Shown piece by piece: positions 1 through 6,721 of a DNA stretch of 16,294 nucleotides. The first letter of the stretch is position 1; every line of letters begins with the position of its first letter. The notes beneath the pieces are model-generated. The model was not told the DNA's origin, ran no database searches, and saw nothing but the letters and a program-made list of their open reading frames with translations. Both the position numbers and the translations under genes were made by a program. Origin of the DNA: Paracoccaceae bacterium (GTDB lineage Bacteria > Pseudomonadota > Alphaproteobacteria > Rhodobacterales > Rhodobacteraceae); contig JABSSB010000023.1 of assembly GCA_013214715.1 (NCBI GenBank), positions 3,066-19,359 of the forward strand, in the 5' to 3' direction.

Positions 1-186
1 GCGTCAAACCTGCTGCACGCCCGCGCTCATCGCGAAGTGATCCGGAATCACGGACGCTTCCCCACCCGTAACGATGCGCTTGGCCGCTGCAGTTCCAAAT
101 CCGAAGCCGCTTATCTGACCGAAGGTGGCTATGGCACCATCGTCCAGCGGTTGCAGGCCGAACCCAAAAGCAGCGCCGCCCGTTAG
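1..186 (+). CDS. DUF924 family protein, C-terminal fragment
   Basis: This is an open frame that enters from the left edge and stops at TAG 184-186, giving the last 61 residues of a protein whose start lies outside the window. The segment reads HREVIRNHGRFPTRN followed by DALGR, which matches the conserved C-terminal block of the DUF924 family (His-x-x-x-Ile-x-x-x-Gly-Arg-Phe-Pro-x-Arg-Asn-x-x-Leu-Gly-Arg). It is followed by the usual short tail with a Gly-Gly-Tyr segment. DUF924 proteins are all-helical, TPR-like cytosolic proteins of unknown role; no function can be assigned. The gene meets the minus-strand gene 604-188 tail to tail with one base between the two stop codons. The minus-strand frame across the same bases looks protein-like by eye but lacks any family motif, so the plus frame is preferred. 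Confidence 0.8.
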   Translation, partial: ASNLLHARAHREVIRNHGRFPTRNDALGRCSSKSEAAYLTEGGYGTIVQRLQAEPKSSAAR

Positions 187-187
187 A

Positions 188-604
188 TCAGCGCAAAGCG
201 CCCACACGCTCGGGCAGGGCGGCCAGTTCGGCCGCCAAGGCCGCCATGGCCTGTTGCAGGCTGGCTTCGGGCAGCGCGGTGAGCGCGTCGACATCAGCCT
301 CCATATTGGCCAGCCTCGCGTCCATGCGCCTAAGCACTTCCGTCAGCTCTTCCAGTTGCTCACCTGCCAAGTCACCGGGATTGGTGCGCAGATCGGCAAC
401 GGATTGCCGAAGCGCAGCCATTTCGGTCCTTGTGCCCTGAAGATCACTGCGCAGCGGTTGCACCCGTTCAAGGCTGCTATCAACCAGATCCCCGATGCTG
501 CGCAGATTGTCCGATAGGGACACCGCCAGCCAGAGGCAGATCGCCAGAAGAATCAATGTCGCATTGATCAAAGCCAAAAACAGGTTTTTTAATGTGCTCA
601 GCAT
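188..604 (-). CDS. small membrane-anchored coiled-coil protein, function unknown
   Basis: The product is a 138-residue protein that I do not recognise by name. The start at 604 is chosen because the sequence from there begins with a short basic N-terminus (MLSTLKN) followed at once by one hydrophobic helix, residues about 8-30 (LFLALINATLILLAICLWLA...). A GGAA-containing purine patch lies about 10 bases upstream. The longer frame to 697 only adds an Arg-rich low-complexity extension. After the helix, residues about 32-138 are rich in Leu, Ala, Glu, Arg and Gln with heptad-like spacing, broken by Asn-Pro-Gly at about residue 80, which suggests two amphipathic or coiled-coil segments. A single-pass inner-membrane protein with a helical soluble domain is likely, but which side of the membrane the domain lies on is not clear. 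It diverges from lpdA; nothing else links it to lpdA. Confidence 0.6.
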   Translation of the reverse strand: MLSTLKNLFLALINATLILLAICLWLAVSLSDNLRSIGDLVDSSLERVQPLRSDLQGTRTEMAALRQSVADLRTNPGDLAGEQLEELTEVLRRMDARLANMEADVDALTALPEASLQQAMAALAAELAALPERVGALR

Positions 605-723
605 ATTGGGCGTTCCGTCGCGACCGCGGGATGCCCGTATCAAGGCAAAGCCCCGCCGCCCGGTCAACGAAAATCGGACGGCAGCGCAGCGGCACAAGCT
701 TTCCGTTGCGATAGGAAAAAAGA

Positions 724-741
724 TAGTTTAACGGTAAACTA
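724..741. promoter_or_regulatory. 7-4-7 perfect palindrome upstream of lpdA (candidate operator)
   Basis: TAGTTTA (724-730) and TAAACTA (735-741) are perfect inverted copies separated by ACGG. The site is AT-rich in an otherwise GC-rich region. It lies 31 bases before the lpdA start and 119 bases before the start of the divergent membrane-protein gene. Size and symmetry fit a dimeric helix-turn-helix repressor or activator. I cannot name the regulator, and no clear sigma-70 promoter could be placed with confidence. Confidence 0.5.
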
Positions 742-772
742 AATTGCAGAAAGCTGCGCGAAAGGGACAGAG

Positions 773-2167
773 ATGGCCGAGACTTCCTATGATGTGATCG
801 TGATCGGGGCCGGGCCGGGTGGCTATGTGGCGGCGATCCGGGCGGCGCAGCTGGGGCTGAAAACCGTTGTGATCGAACGCGAACATATGGGCGGTATCTG
901 CCTGAACTGGGGCTGCATCCCGACCAAGGCGATGTTGCGCTCGTCCGAAGTGTTCCACCTGATGGAACGGGCCAAGGATTTTGGCCTGAAAGCCGATGGG
1001 ATCGGCTATGATCTTGACGCGGTGGTCAAACGCTCCCGCGCGGTGGCCAAACAGCTCAGTTCGGGCGTCAGCCATCTGGTCAAAAAGAACAAGGTCCCCG
1101 CCATCATGGGCGAGGCCACGATCACCGGTAAAGGCAAGGTTTCGGTCAAAACCGACAAAGGCAGCGAAGAGCTGACGGCCAAGCACATCATCCTCGCCAC
1201 TGGCGCACGTGCCCGCGAATTGCCAGGCTTGGAAGCCGATGGTGACCTGGTCTGGACTTACAAACACGCTCTGGTCCCGCCGCGCATGCCGAAAAAGCTG
1301 CTGGTCATCGGCTCAGGCGCCATTGGCATCGAATTTGCCAGTTTCTACAACACGCTGGGCGCCGATACGACCGTGGTCGAGGTGATGGATCGCATCCTGC
1401 CCGTCGAGGACGCAGAAATCAGCGCCTTTGCCAAGAAAAGCTTTGCCAAACAGGGCATGAAGATCATGGAAAAAGCCATGGTCAAACAGCTGGACCGCGG
1501 CAAGGGCAAGGTCACCGCGCATATTGAAATCGGCGGTAAGGTCGAAAAACACGAGTTTGACACCGTGATTTCCGCTGTGGGTATTGTCGGCAACACCGAA
1601 GGTCTGGGGCTTGAAGCTCTGGGCGTGAAGATCGACCGCACCCATGTTGTCACGGATGAATATTGTCGCACGGGCGTGGACGGGCTCTATGCCATTGGCG
1701 ATATCGCAGGCGCGCCCTGGTTGGCGCATAAAGCCAGCCATGAAGGTGTGATGGTCGCGGAAATGATCGCGGGCGCGCATCCGCACCCCGTCAAACCAGA
1801 AAGCATCGCCGGCTGCACCTATTGCCATCCGCAGGTCGCCAGCGTTGGGTTCACCGAAGCCAAGGCGAAAGAGTTGGGCTATGACGTCAAGGTCGGGCGT
1901 TTTCCCTTCATCGGCAATGGCAAGGCGATTGCGCTGGGCGAACCCGAAGGCATGGTCAAAACCGTCTTTGACGCCAAGACTGGCGAATTGCTGGGTGCGC
2001 ATATGGTCGGCGCTGAAGTGACCGAGATGATTCAGGGCTACGTGGTGGGCCGGCAGCTGGAAACCACCGAAGAAGACCTGATGCAGACGGTCTTCCCGCA
2101 TCCGACCCTATCCGAGATGATGCATGAAAGCGTGCTCGACGCGTATGGTCGTGTGATCCACATGTAA
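773..2167 (+). CDS. lpdA: dihydrolipoyl dehydrogenase (E3)
   Basis: This is the FAD flavoprotein that reoxidises dihydrolipoyl groups of 2-oxoacid dehydrogenase complexes (and possibly the glycine cleavage system) with NAD+. It has 464 residues, normal for the family. An FAD-binding GxGxxG sits at residues 12-17 (GAGPGG). The redox-active disulfide is C43/C48 in GGICLNWGCIPTK. A second Rossmann fold has IGSGAIGIEFASFY near residue 180. The FAD motif YAIGDIAGAPWLAHKA precedes the dimer domain. The C-terminal active-site pair is H443 and E448 in HPTLSE. All expected catalytic residues are present. AGGGACAGAG directly before the ATG is the ribosome site. The gene stands alone between a divergent membrane protein and a terminator, with no E1 or E2 gene in view, so which complex it serves cannot be told. 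Confidence 0.97.
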   Translation: MAETSYDVIVIGAGPGGYVAAIRAAQLGLKTVVIEREHMGGICLNWGCIPTKAMLRSSEVFHLMERAKDFGLKADGIGYDLDAVVKRSRAVAKQLSSGVSHLVKKNKVPAIMGEATITGKGKVSVKTDKGSEELTAKHIILATGARARELPGLEADGDLVWTYKHALVPPRMPKKLLVIGSGAIGIEFASFYNTLGADTTVVEVMDRILPVEDAEISAFAKKSFAKQGMKIMEKAMVKQLDRGKGKVTAHIEIGGKVEKHEFDTVISAVGIVGNTEGLGLEALGVKIDRTHVVTDEYCRTGVDGLYAIGDIAGAPWLAHKASHEGVMVAEMIAGAHPHPVKPESIAGCTYCHPQVASVGFTEAKAKELGYDVKVGRFPFIGNGKAIALGEPEGMVKTVFDAKTGELLGAHMVGAEVTEMIQGYVVGRQLETTEEDLMQTVFPHPTLSEMMHESVLDAYGRVIHM

Positions 2168-2199
2168 GCCGCGCTGCGCAACAAGAAAAAAACTGATTT

Positions 2200-2225
2200 C
2201 GGCCGGGGCTTCCTCGGCCGTTTTT
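2200..2225 (+). terminator. Rho-independent terminator of lpdA
   Basis: CGGCCGGGG (2200-2208) pairs with CCTCGGCCG (2212-2220) as a nine-pair stem containing one G-T pair. The loop is CTT, and TTTTT (2221-2225) follows. It begins 33 bases after the lpdA stop and separates lpdA from the sulfotransferase-like gene. Confidence 0.9.
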
Positions 2226-2322
2226 CGTTGGGCCGGTGCACGTCCGGACGCGAGCGCAGCGATTGCTCCTGCCCGGCGAAGCTGACATGGTCCATCCTGT
2301 GGGATGTAACGAAGGCAAATGC

Positions 2323-3429
2323 ATGAAATTGGTCATTTTTATCGGTCACTTCAAAACCGGTTCCACTTCGCTGCAACGTTTTCTGGCCAATAACTATCTC
2401 AGTCTTCTCAATCGGGGGATCCTGTATCCCAGCGTCGAAAGCATGGGGATGGCGCACAACATTTCAACGGCATTGCGGGGGCGTGACCAATCATGCAACG
2501 GCCTGTCCTTGAATGTGACCGAGCCGCATAACGCGCTGGCCGTCCGGCTATTGAACGAAGAAAACAACCACCACGTCCCTCCGTATTATCCCAACTTGCC
2601 CGGCGGGTTCCGGATGTTTGATGCGCTCGATTCTCAGATCCATACACTCGCGCCGGATACGATGATCTTGTGCGCAGAGGTGTTCGCATTGTTTGGCGGA
2701 ACCAAGACGCAGAAAAGCCTCAAGCGAATGGCCCGCCGCTTTGCTGAGCATGATGTGACGCTTTATTGCTCGATCCGGCGCCCGGATGAGTATCTGTCGT
2801 CCTGGCACCGACAAAGGTTGAAGTTCGGTGGCAAGCTTGAGCCTCTGCGCGGGAAGGCCTTTGGCGCTTATCGCAAAACCGTTCATTTTCAGCATGATCT
2901 GATGGTCAACGGCTGGCTTGAGCATTTTCCTGATGCGCGTCTTGTTTTGCGGGATTACCGCGATGTGCTGCGGGGCGGTGGGTCTGTTGGGGATTTCTTC
3001 TACCATGCGGTTGGGCGGGATGTATCGGACCTGCCTGCCGTCAAACCGGAAAACCCCTCGGTTCCCTGTGCCTATGCCGAAATCGGTCGTCGCGCCTTGC
3101 GAGAGCTGGAATTGCCCGTTGCGCGCCCTTTCATCGCGTGGCTTGTTCGCCATGCCGACAGCGTTGATCATGCAGCGGATCGCGATGTGGAGGTTTTCGG
3201 TGCCGACACGCGTAAAGCTCTGTATGAAGGGTATGCTCCAATTCATGATGCTCTTGGTGCGTTGTCCGGAAAGCCGCCGTTTTTCAGCGATTTCGAGGAT
3301 ATAGGGCGCGTTCGGCCCGTCTCCGATCTGGAGGCCGCATCGGAGGTGCTGCCCAAACTGCGTCGTCTGGCAGCCAGACGGTTTTTGGATCGCAAGGTTC
3401 AGGCATGGTTGAAGGATCTGTCGATCTGA
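2323..3429 (+). CDS. sulfotransferase-like protein (P-loop, PAPS-type)
   Basis: The product has 368 residues. The start at 2323 puts the P-loop strand at the N-terminus (MKLVIFIGHFKTGSTSLQRFL), and GAAGG lies about eight bases upstream. The upstream frame from 2236 overlaps the terminator side and adds an unstructured Arg-rich piece. KTGSTS at residues 11-16 matches the 5'-phosphosulfate loop of PAPS-dependent sulfotransferases. CSIRRPDEYLSSWHRQ at about 149-164 matches the 3'-phosphate motif (R152/R153 and S159/S160). Such enzymes move sulfate from PAPS to a sugar, polysaccharide, lipid or protein acceptor; the acceptor cannot be told here. No glycosyltransferase or capsule gene is adjacent. 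Hand-counted GC is 47% (2341-2400) and 58% (2941-3000), against 65% and 62% in two icd blocks, which suggests a different origin. Catalytic activity is unproven. Confidence 0.75.
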   Translation: MKLVIFIGHFKTGSTSLQRFLANNYLSLLNRGILYPSVESMGMAHNISTALRGRDQSCNGLSLNVTEPHNALAVRLLNEENNHHVPPYYPNLPGGFRMFDALDSQIHTLAPDTMILCAEVFALFGGTKTQKSLKRMARRFAEHDVTLYCSIRRPDEYLSSWHRQRLKFGGKLEPLRGKAFGAYRKTVHFQHDLMVNGWLEHFPDARLVLRDYRDVLRGGGSVGDFFYHAVGRDVSDLPAVKPENPSVPCAYAEIGRRALRELELPVARPFIAWLVRHADSVDHAADRDVEVFGADTRKALYEGYAPIHDALGALSGKPPFFSDFEDIGRVRPVSDLEAASEVLPKLRRLAARRFLDRKVQAWLKDLSI

Positions 3430-3572
3430 CCCTAAAGGTCGTCCAAAGATCGGTCTGATGGCAATGCAAACACGGCGGTGGTTCAGCGTGTCGCATGACT
3501 GGAATTCGCCATGGACCTTTGTTGTTCTGTGTACTATGGCATACCGAAATTCACCAAAGGCGGATCCCAGAT

Positions 3573-5774
3573 ATGCAGAACTCCCCTGACATCATCTATA
3601 CCAAGGTTGACGAAGCACCCGAGCTGGCCTCGGCCTCGCTGTTGCCGATCATTCAACGCTTTGCCAAAGCGGCGGGCGTCAGCGTCGGGACCAAGGATAT
3701 CTCGCTGGCCGGGCGCATCATTGCGGCCTTCCCTGACGCCCTGACCGAAGATCAGCGCCAGTCTGACGATCTGGCCGAATTGGGCGAGTTGGTGAAAACG
3801 CCCGAAGCCAATGTGATCAAGCTGCCCAATATCTCGGCCTCGGTGCCGCAGCTTGTCGCCGCGATCAAGGAATTGCAGGCGCAGGGCTATGCGCTGCCCG
3901 ACTATCCCGAAGCGCCCGAAACTGAGGCCGAAAAAGACGCGCGCGCGCGCTATGACGCGATCAAGGGTTCGGCCGTGAACCCGGTCCTGCGTGAAGGAAA
4001 TTCCGACCGCCGCGCCGCTGTGGCCGTCAAGAATTTCGCCCAGGCCAACCCGCATCGCATGGGCGAGTGGACCGCCGACAGCAAGACGCGCGTCGCCTCG
4101 ATGGATGGCCATGATTTCCGCGCCAATGAAAAATCCGCCACACTGGCCGCAGACAGCACCGTCAAGATCGTGCTGACCGGCAAGGACGGCTCGGAAACTG
4201 TGCTGAAAGAGGGGCTGAGCTTCCCGGCCGGCACCGTGGTCGACGCCTCCTTCATGTCCGCCAAAGCGTTGCAGGCCTTCCTGAGCGAAGAGATCGAAAA
4301 GACCGTCGCCGAAGGCACGCTGTTTTCGCTGCATATGAAAGCCACGATGATGAAGGTCTCGGACCCGATCATCTTTGGCCATGCGGTCAAGGCCTGGCTG
4401 AAGCCTGTCTTTGAACAGTTCGGCGACAAGCTGGATGCGCTGGGCGTGAACCCGAATTCCGGTCTGGGCGATCTGCTGGCCCGTGTCAAAGATGATGCCG
4501 AGATCATGGCCGCCATCGACGCCGTCACCGCGATCCGCCCGCCGATGTATATGGTCGACAGCGACAAGGGCATCACCAACCTGCATGTGCCCTCGGACGT
4601 GATCATCGATGCCTCCATGCCCGCGCTGATCCGCGCAGGCGGCAAGGGCTGGGGCCCGGATGGGAAAGAGGCTGACAGCAACTGCGTCATCCCCGACAAT
4701 TCCTATGCGCCGGTCTATGACGAGACGATCAAATTCTTCAAAGAGAACGGTAAATTGAACCCGGCCACCGCTGGCACGGTGCAGAATTTGGGCCTTATGG
4801 CGCAGAAGGCCGAAGAATACGGCTCTCACCCCACGACCTTTGAAATTCCGGTCGATGGCGTTGTGCGCATGATCCTCGACGATGGCACCGTCCTGCACGA
4901 GCACGCGGTTGAGGCCGGGGATATCTGGCGCTCTGCCTCGACCCGCAAGGCGCCGATCGAAGATTGGGTGGCGCTGGCCATTGACCGTCAGAAGATCGAA
5001 GATTGCGAAGCAATCTTTTGGCTGGATGAGACCCGCGCGCATGATGCCGAACTGATCAAATATGTCACCCCGATCCTTGAGGCGCGCGGCGTGGCCGACA
5101 AGTTCCAGATCATGGCCCCGCGCGAAGCGACCCGCCAGTCGCTGGAAACGATCACGGCCGGAAAGACCACCATCGCGATCACCGGCAACGTGCTGCGCGA
5201 TTACCTGACCGATCTCTTCCCGATCCTCGAACTGGCCACCTCGGCCAAGATGCTGTCGATTGTGAAGCTGATGCAGGGCGGCGGGTTGTTTGAAACTGGC
5301 GCGGGCGGCTCGGCCCCCAAGCATGTGCAGCAGCTGATGGGTGAAAACCACTTGCGCTGGGACAGCCTTGGCGAATTCTGTGCTTTGGGCGAAAGCCTGA
5401 AATTCCTCGCCGATGCGCGCAGCAATGAAAAGGCGCGCGTGCTGGGCAACGCGGTGGATGTCGCCACGCAAGGCATTCTGGATCACAGCCGCTCGCCCGG
5501 CCGTAAGGTCGGAGAGCCTGACAACCGCAACAGCCATTACTGGTTCGCCCGCTACTGGGCCGAAGCACTGGCAGCACAGACCGATGATGCAGATCTGGCC
5601 GCCGAATTTGCGCCGGTCGCAGAGGCTCTGGCATCAGGCGAAGAGGCGATCCTGGCCGAGCTTGCAGCCCCCCGCGGGGCAGAGGTTGATCTGGGCGGTT
5701 ATTACCACGGCGACGCGGCCAAAACCGCCGCTGTCATGCGCCCCTCGGCCACGCTGAACGCCGCGATTGGCTAA
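3573..5774 (+). CDS. icd: NADP-dependent isocitrate dehydrogenase, monomeric type
   Basis: It oxidises and decarboxylates isocitrate to 2-oxoglutarate with NADP+ in the TCA cycle. The protein has 733 residues, the size of the monomeric IDH family (roughly 735-745), not the 400-residue dimeric type. The family signature SAVNPVLREGNSDRR places the substrate-binding residues S133, N136, R140 and R146. Other family blocks are the Ala/Lys-rich segment after it (NPHRMGEW), DSDKGITNLHVPSDVIIDAS, VIPDNSYAPVYDE and LDHSRSPGRKVGEPDNRNSH. The start at 3573 (MQNSPDIIYTKVDEAP) is where family similarity begins, with AAAGGCGGA upstream; the frame continues 26 codons further up but without family features. 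It is followed by a strong terminator and is probably transcribed alone from the 143-bp gap before it. Confidence 0.96.
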   Translation: MQNSPDIIYTKVDEAPELASASLLPIIQRFAKAAGVSVGTKDISLAGRIIAAFPDALTEDQRQSDDLAELGELVKTPEANVIKLPNISASVPQLVAAIKELQAQGYALPDYPEAPETEAEKDARARYDAIKGSAVNPVLREGNSDRRAAVAVKNFAQANPHRMGEWTADSKTRVASMDGHDFRANEKSATLAADSTVKIVLTGKDGSETVLKEGLSFPAGTVVDASFMSAKALQAFLSEEIEKTVAEGTLFSLHMKATMMKVSDPIIFGHAVKAWLKPVFEQFGDKLDALGVNPNSGLGDLLARVKDDAEIMAAIDAVTAIRPPMYMVDSDKGITNLHVPSDVIIDASMPALIRAGGKGWGPDGKEADSNCVIPDNSYAPVYDETIKFFKENGKLNPATAGTVQNLGLMAQKAEEYGSHPTTFEIPVDGVVRMILDDGTVLHEHAVEAGDIWRSASTRKAPIEDWVALAIDRQKIEDCEAIFWLDETRAHDAELIKYVTPILEARGVADKFQIMAPREATRQSLETITAGKTTIAITGNVLRDYLTDLFPILELATSAKMLSIVKLMQGGGLFETGAGGSAPKHVQQLMGENHLRWDSLGEFCALGESLKFLADARSNEKARVLGNAVDVATQGILDHSRSPGRKVGEPDNRNSHYWFARYWAEALAAQTDDADLAAEFAPVAEALASGEEAILAELAAPRGAEVDLGGYYHGDAAKTAAVMRPSATLNAAIG

Positions 5775-5795
5775 GGTGTCCCGCCTGACAAAATT

Positions 5796-5822
5796 AAGGC
5801 CGCCCAAAAGGCGGCCTTTTTT
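5796..5822 (+). terminator. Rho-independent terminator of icd, probably bidirectional
   Basis: AAGGCCGCC (5796-5804) pairs perfectly with GGCGGCCTT (5810-5818) around a CAAAA loop, and six T residues (5817-5822) follow. On the minus strand the same stem is followed by TTAATTTT, so it may also end the small minus-strand gene whose stop is at 5872. Confidence 0.93.
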
Positions 5823-5871
5823 GTCTTTAGCATAGATGCAGATGGGGCGACCTGTGATGTGGGGCAGGGAC

Positions 5872-6279
5872 CTATTCAGCTTCGGCACCCTCTTGCCTCA
5901 GCCGATCCAAGGCTTGCTGGGCAATGTCGACCCTCAGCCCGTAAGATCCGGATGCACTGACCCCGCCCGGTACAGAGCGTCCGGCAAAGGCCAATACCTG
6001 TTTCAAATGCGCGCCGGAAAACTCGACATACTCCGGATCCTCGCCAGCAAATCGGTTGTAAAGGCGGCCCAGAAAATGGGTGGATTTCGCCTGGGCCATC
6101 CGGGCCATTGCGAGCTTATTATGCAGAAAAACGACCAGGTCTTCGCGATCATGCGGCATCAGATCGACCGCCAGGCTGCCCGCCGATAGCAAGCCTGACA
6201 GACCGGCAGTGGTGGTTTCCGAGGCCGCTTGCATAGTCAATGAGGGGCCTGCCAACACTTTGATAGCTGGACTGTTCAT
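5872..6279 (-). CDS. hypothetical protein, 135 residues
   Basis: I do not recognise a family. The reading frame is protein-like: an Ala/Gly/Ser-rich first 45 residues (MNSPAIKVLAGPSLTMQAAS, then TTTAGLSGLLSAGSLAVDLM), then a helical, charged middle (HDREDLVVFLHNKLAMARMAQ and KSTHFLGRLYNRF). A C-terminal part with GGVSASGSYGLRVDIAQQAL precedes the end in RLRQEGAEAE. No signal peptide, transmembrane helix or metal-binding pattern stands out. AAAAGG lies about nine bases upstream of the ATG at 6279. The gene faces icd tail to tail across the terminator at 5796-5822. The opposite-strand frame over the same bases (5836-6189) reads poorly as protein. It is probably real, but function is unknown. 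Confidence 0.5.
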   Translation of the reverse strand: MNSPAIKVLAGPSLTMQAASETTTAGLSGLLSAGSLAVDLMPHDREDLVVFLHNKLAMARMAQAKSTHFLGRLYNRFAGEDPEYVEFSGAHLKQVLAFAGRSVPGGVSASGSYGLRVDIAQQALDRLRQEGAEAE

Positions 6280-6324
6280 GTCAAAAAACCTTTTGAAAAT
6301 GCGTAGACAGACTGTGTCTGAGGT

Positions 6325-6337
6325 TTGACCTTGTCAA
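6325..6337. promoter_or_regulatory. TTGAC-N3-GTCAA palindrome upstream of the small minus-strand gene
   Basis: TTGAC (6325-6329) and GTCAA (6333-6337) are perfect inverted repeats, 46 bases upstream of the start at 6279. Read on the minus strand, the distal arm also forms TTGACA (6337-6332), a consensus -35 hexamer. The -10 expected about 17 bases downstream (CAGTCT, 6314-6309) is poor, so this is only a candidate promoter with a possible overlapping operator. Confidence 0.25.
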
Positions 6338-6644
6338 GCGACCTGCCTGCGGTCTGCGCTTCCTTTTCAGACGACGTTAACCCGACTGCACGGTCTTTTA
6401 GGGATGTGTTTACCAATCCCTGCCATTCTCGCCCCGTTGATGCGCATCAGCGCCGGTGGACAAAACTGGCAAGATCCAAGGATACAGGCCCGGAGTGTGA
6501 CGGCTCAGGTGACAGGACATATATGTCTTTGGCGGGCCGATCCCGCCCCATCATCCGCAGGCGCCGCCCCTCAGGCTCCGTGTCTCGCAGACCACCCGAA
6601 TAACCCGGCCGATCAACGGGTGACACCGGGTGCAGATCACCGGA
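6338..6644. other. intergenic stretch without a convincing gene
   Basis: Together with its flanks (6280-6721) this makes about 440 bases between two minus-strand genes. Short open frames exist on both strands, but their translations are Arg/Pro/Ser-rich low-complexity text without recognisable motifs, and none has a good ribosome site. What can be seen is a perfect 12-base palindrome GACATATATGTC at 6516-6527 and several short GC-rich inverted repeats, for example GGTGA (6619-6623) with TCACC (6637-6641). No tRNA-like fold was found. It may hold a long leader, a small RNA or gene remains, but nothing positive supports any of these. Confidence 0.4.
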
Positions 6645-6710
6645 CCCCGCCCGCAGGATGTGCCAGATTGGCATGTCCTGCATCGGCGTGGCATCTGGCA
6701 CGCGGCGGGG
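6645..6710. repeat. long imperfect hairpin downstream of the TPP-enzyme gene
   Basis: GTGCCAGAT (6660-6668) is matched by ATCTGGCAC (6693-6701). An outer, one-base-bulged pairing of CCCCGCCCGC (6645-6654) with GCGGCGGGG (6702-6710) extends it. It begins 12 bases after the stop of the minus-strand TPP-enzyme gene. A second small hairpin, CGGGG-TGAA-CCCCG (6706-6719), overlaps its stop-proximal edge. No T-tract follows on the minus strand, so this is not a canonical terminator; it could stabilise the 3' end of the transcript. Confidence 0.4.
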
Positions 6711-6721
6711 TGAACCCCGGC

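Noticed and set aside
4..294. Minus-strand frame at the left edge whose second half looks protein-like
   Set aside because: The plus frame over 1-186 carries the DUF924 signature, and the first half of the minus frame overlaps the membrane-protein gene with Pro/Arg/Trp-rich text.
1313..2101. A 262-codon minus-strand open frame inside lpdA
   Set aside because: Antisense shadow of lpdA with no recognisable motif; lpdA itself is complete.
3428..3440. GACC-CTAAA-GGTC hairpin at the sulfotransferase stop as a terminator
   Set aside because: Only four pairs with no following T-run; too weak to call.
3534..5537. A 667-codon open frame on the minus strand covering most of icd
   Set aside because: It is the antisense shadow of icd in GC-rich DNA. 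The icd frame has all monomeric-IDH motifs, while the antisense text is His/Arg/Gly-rich with no family pattern.
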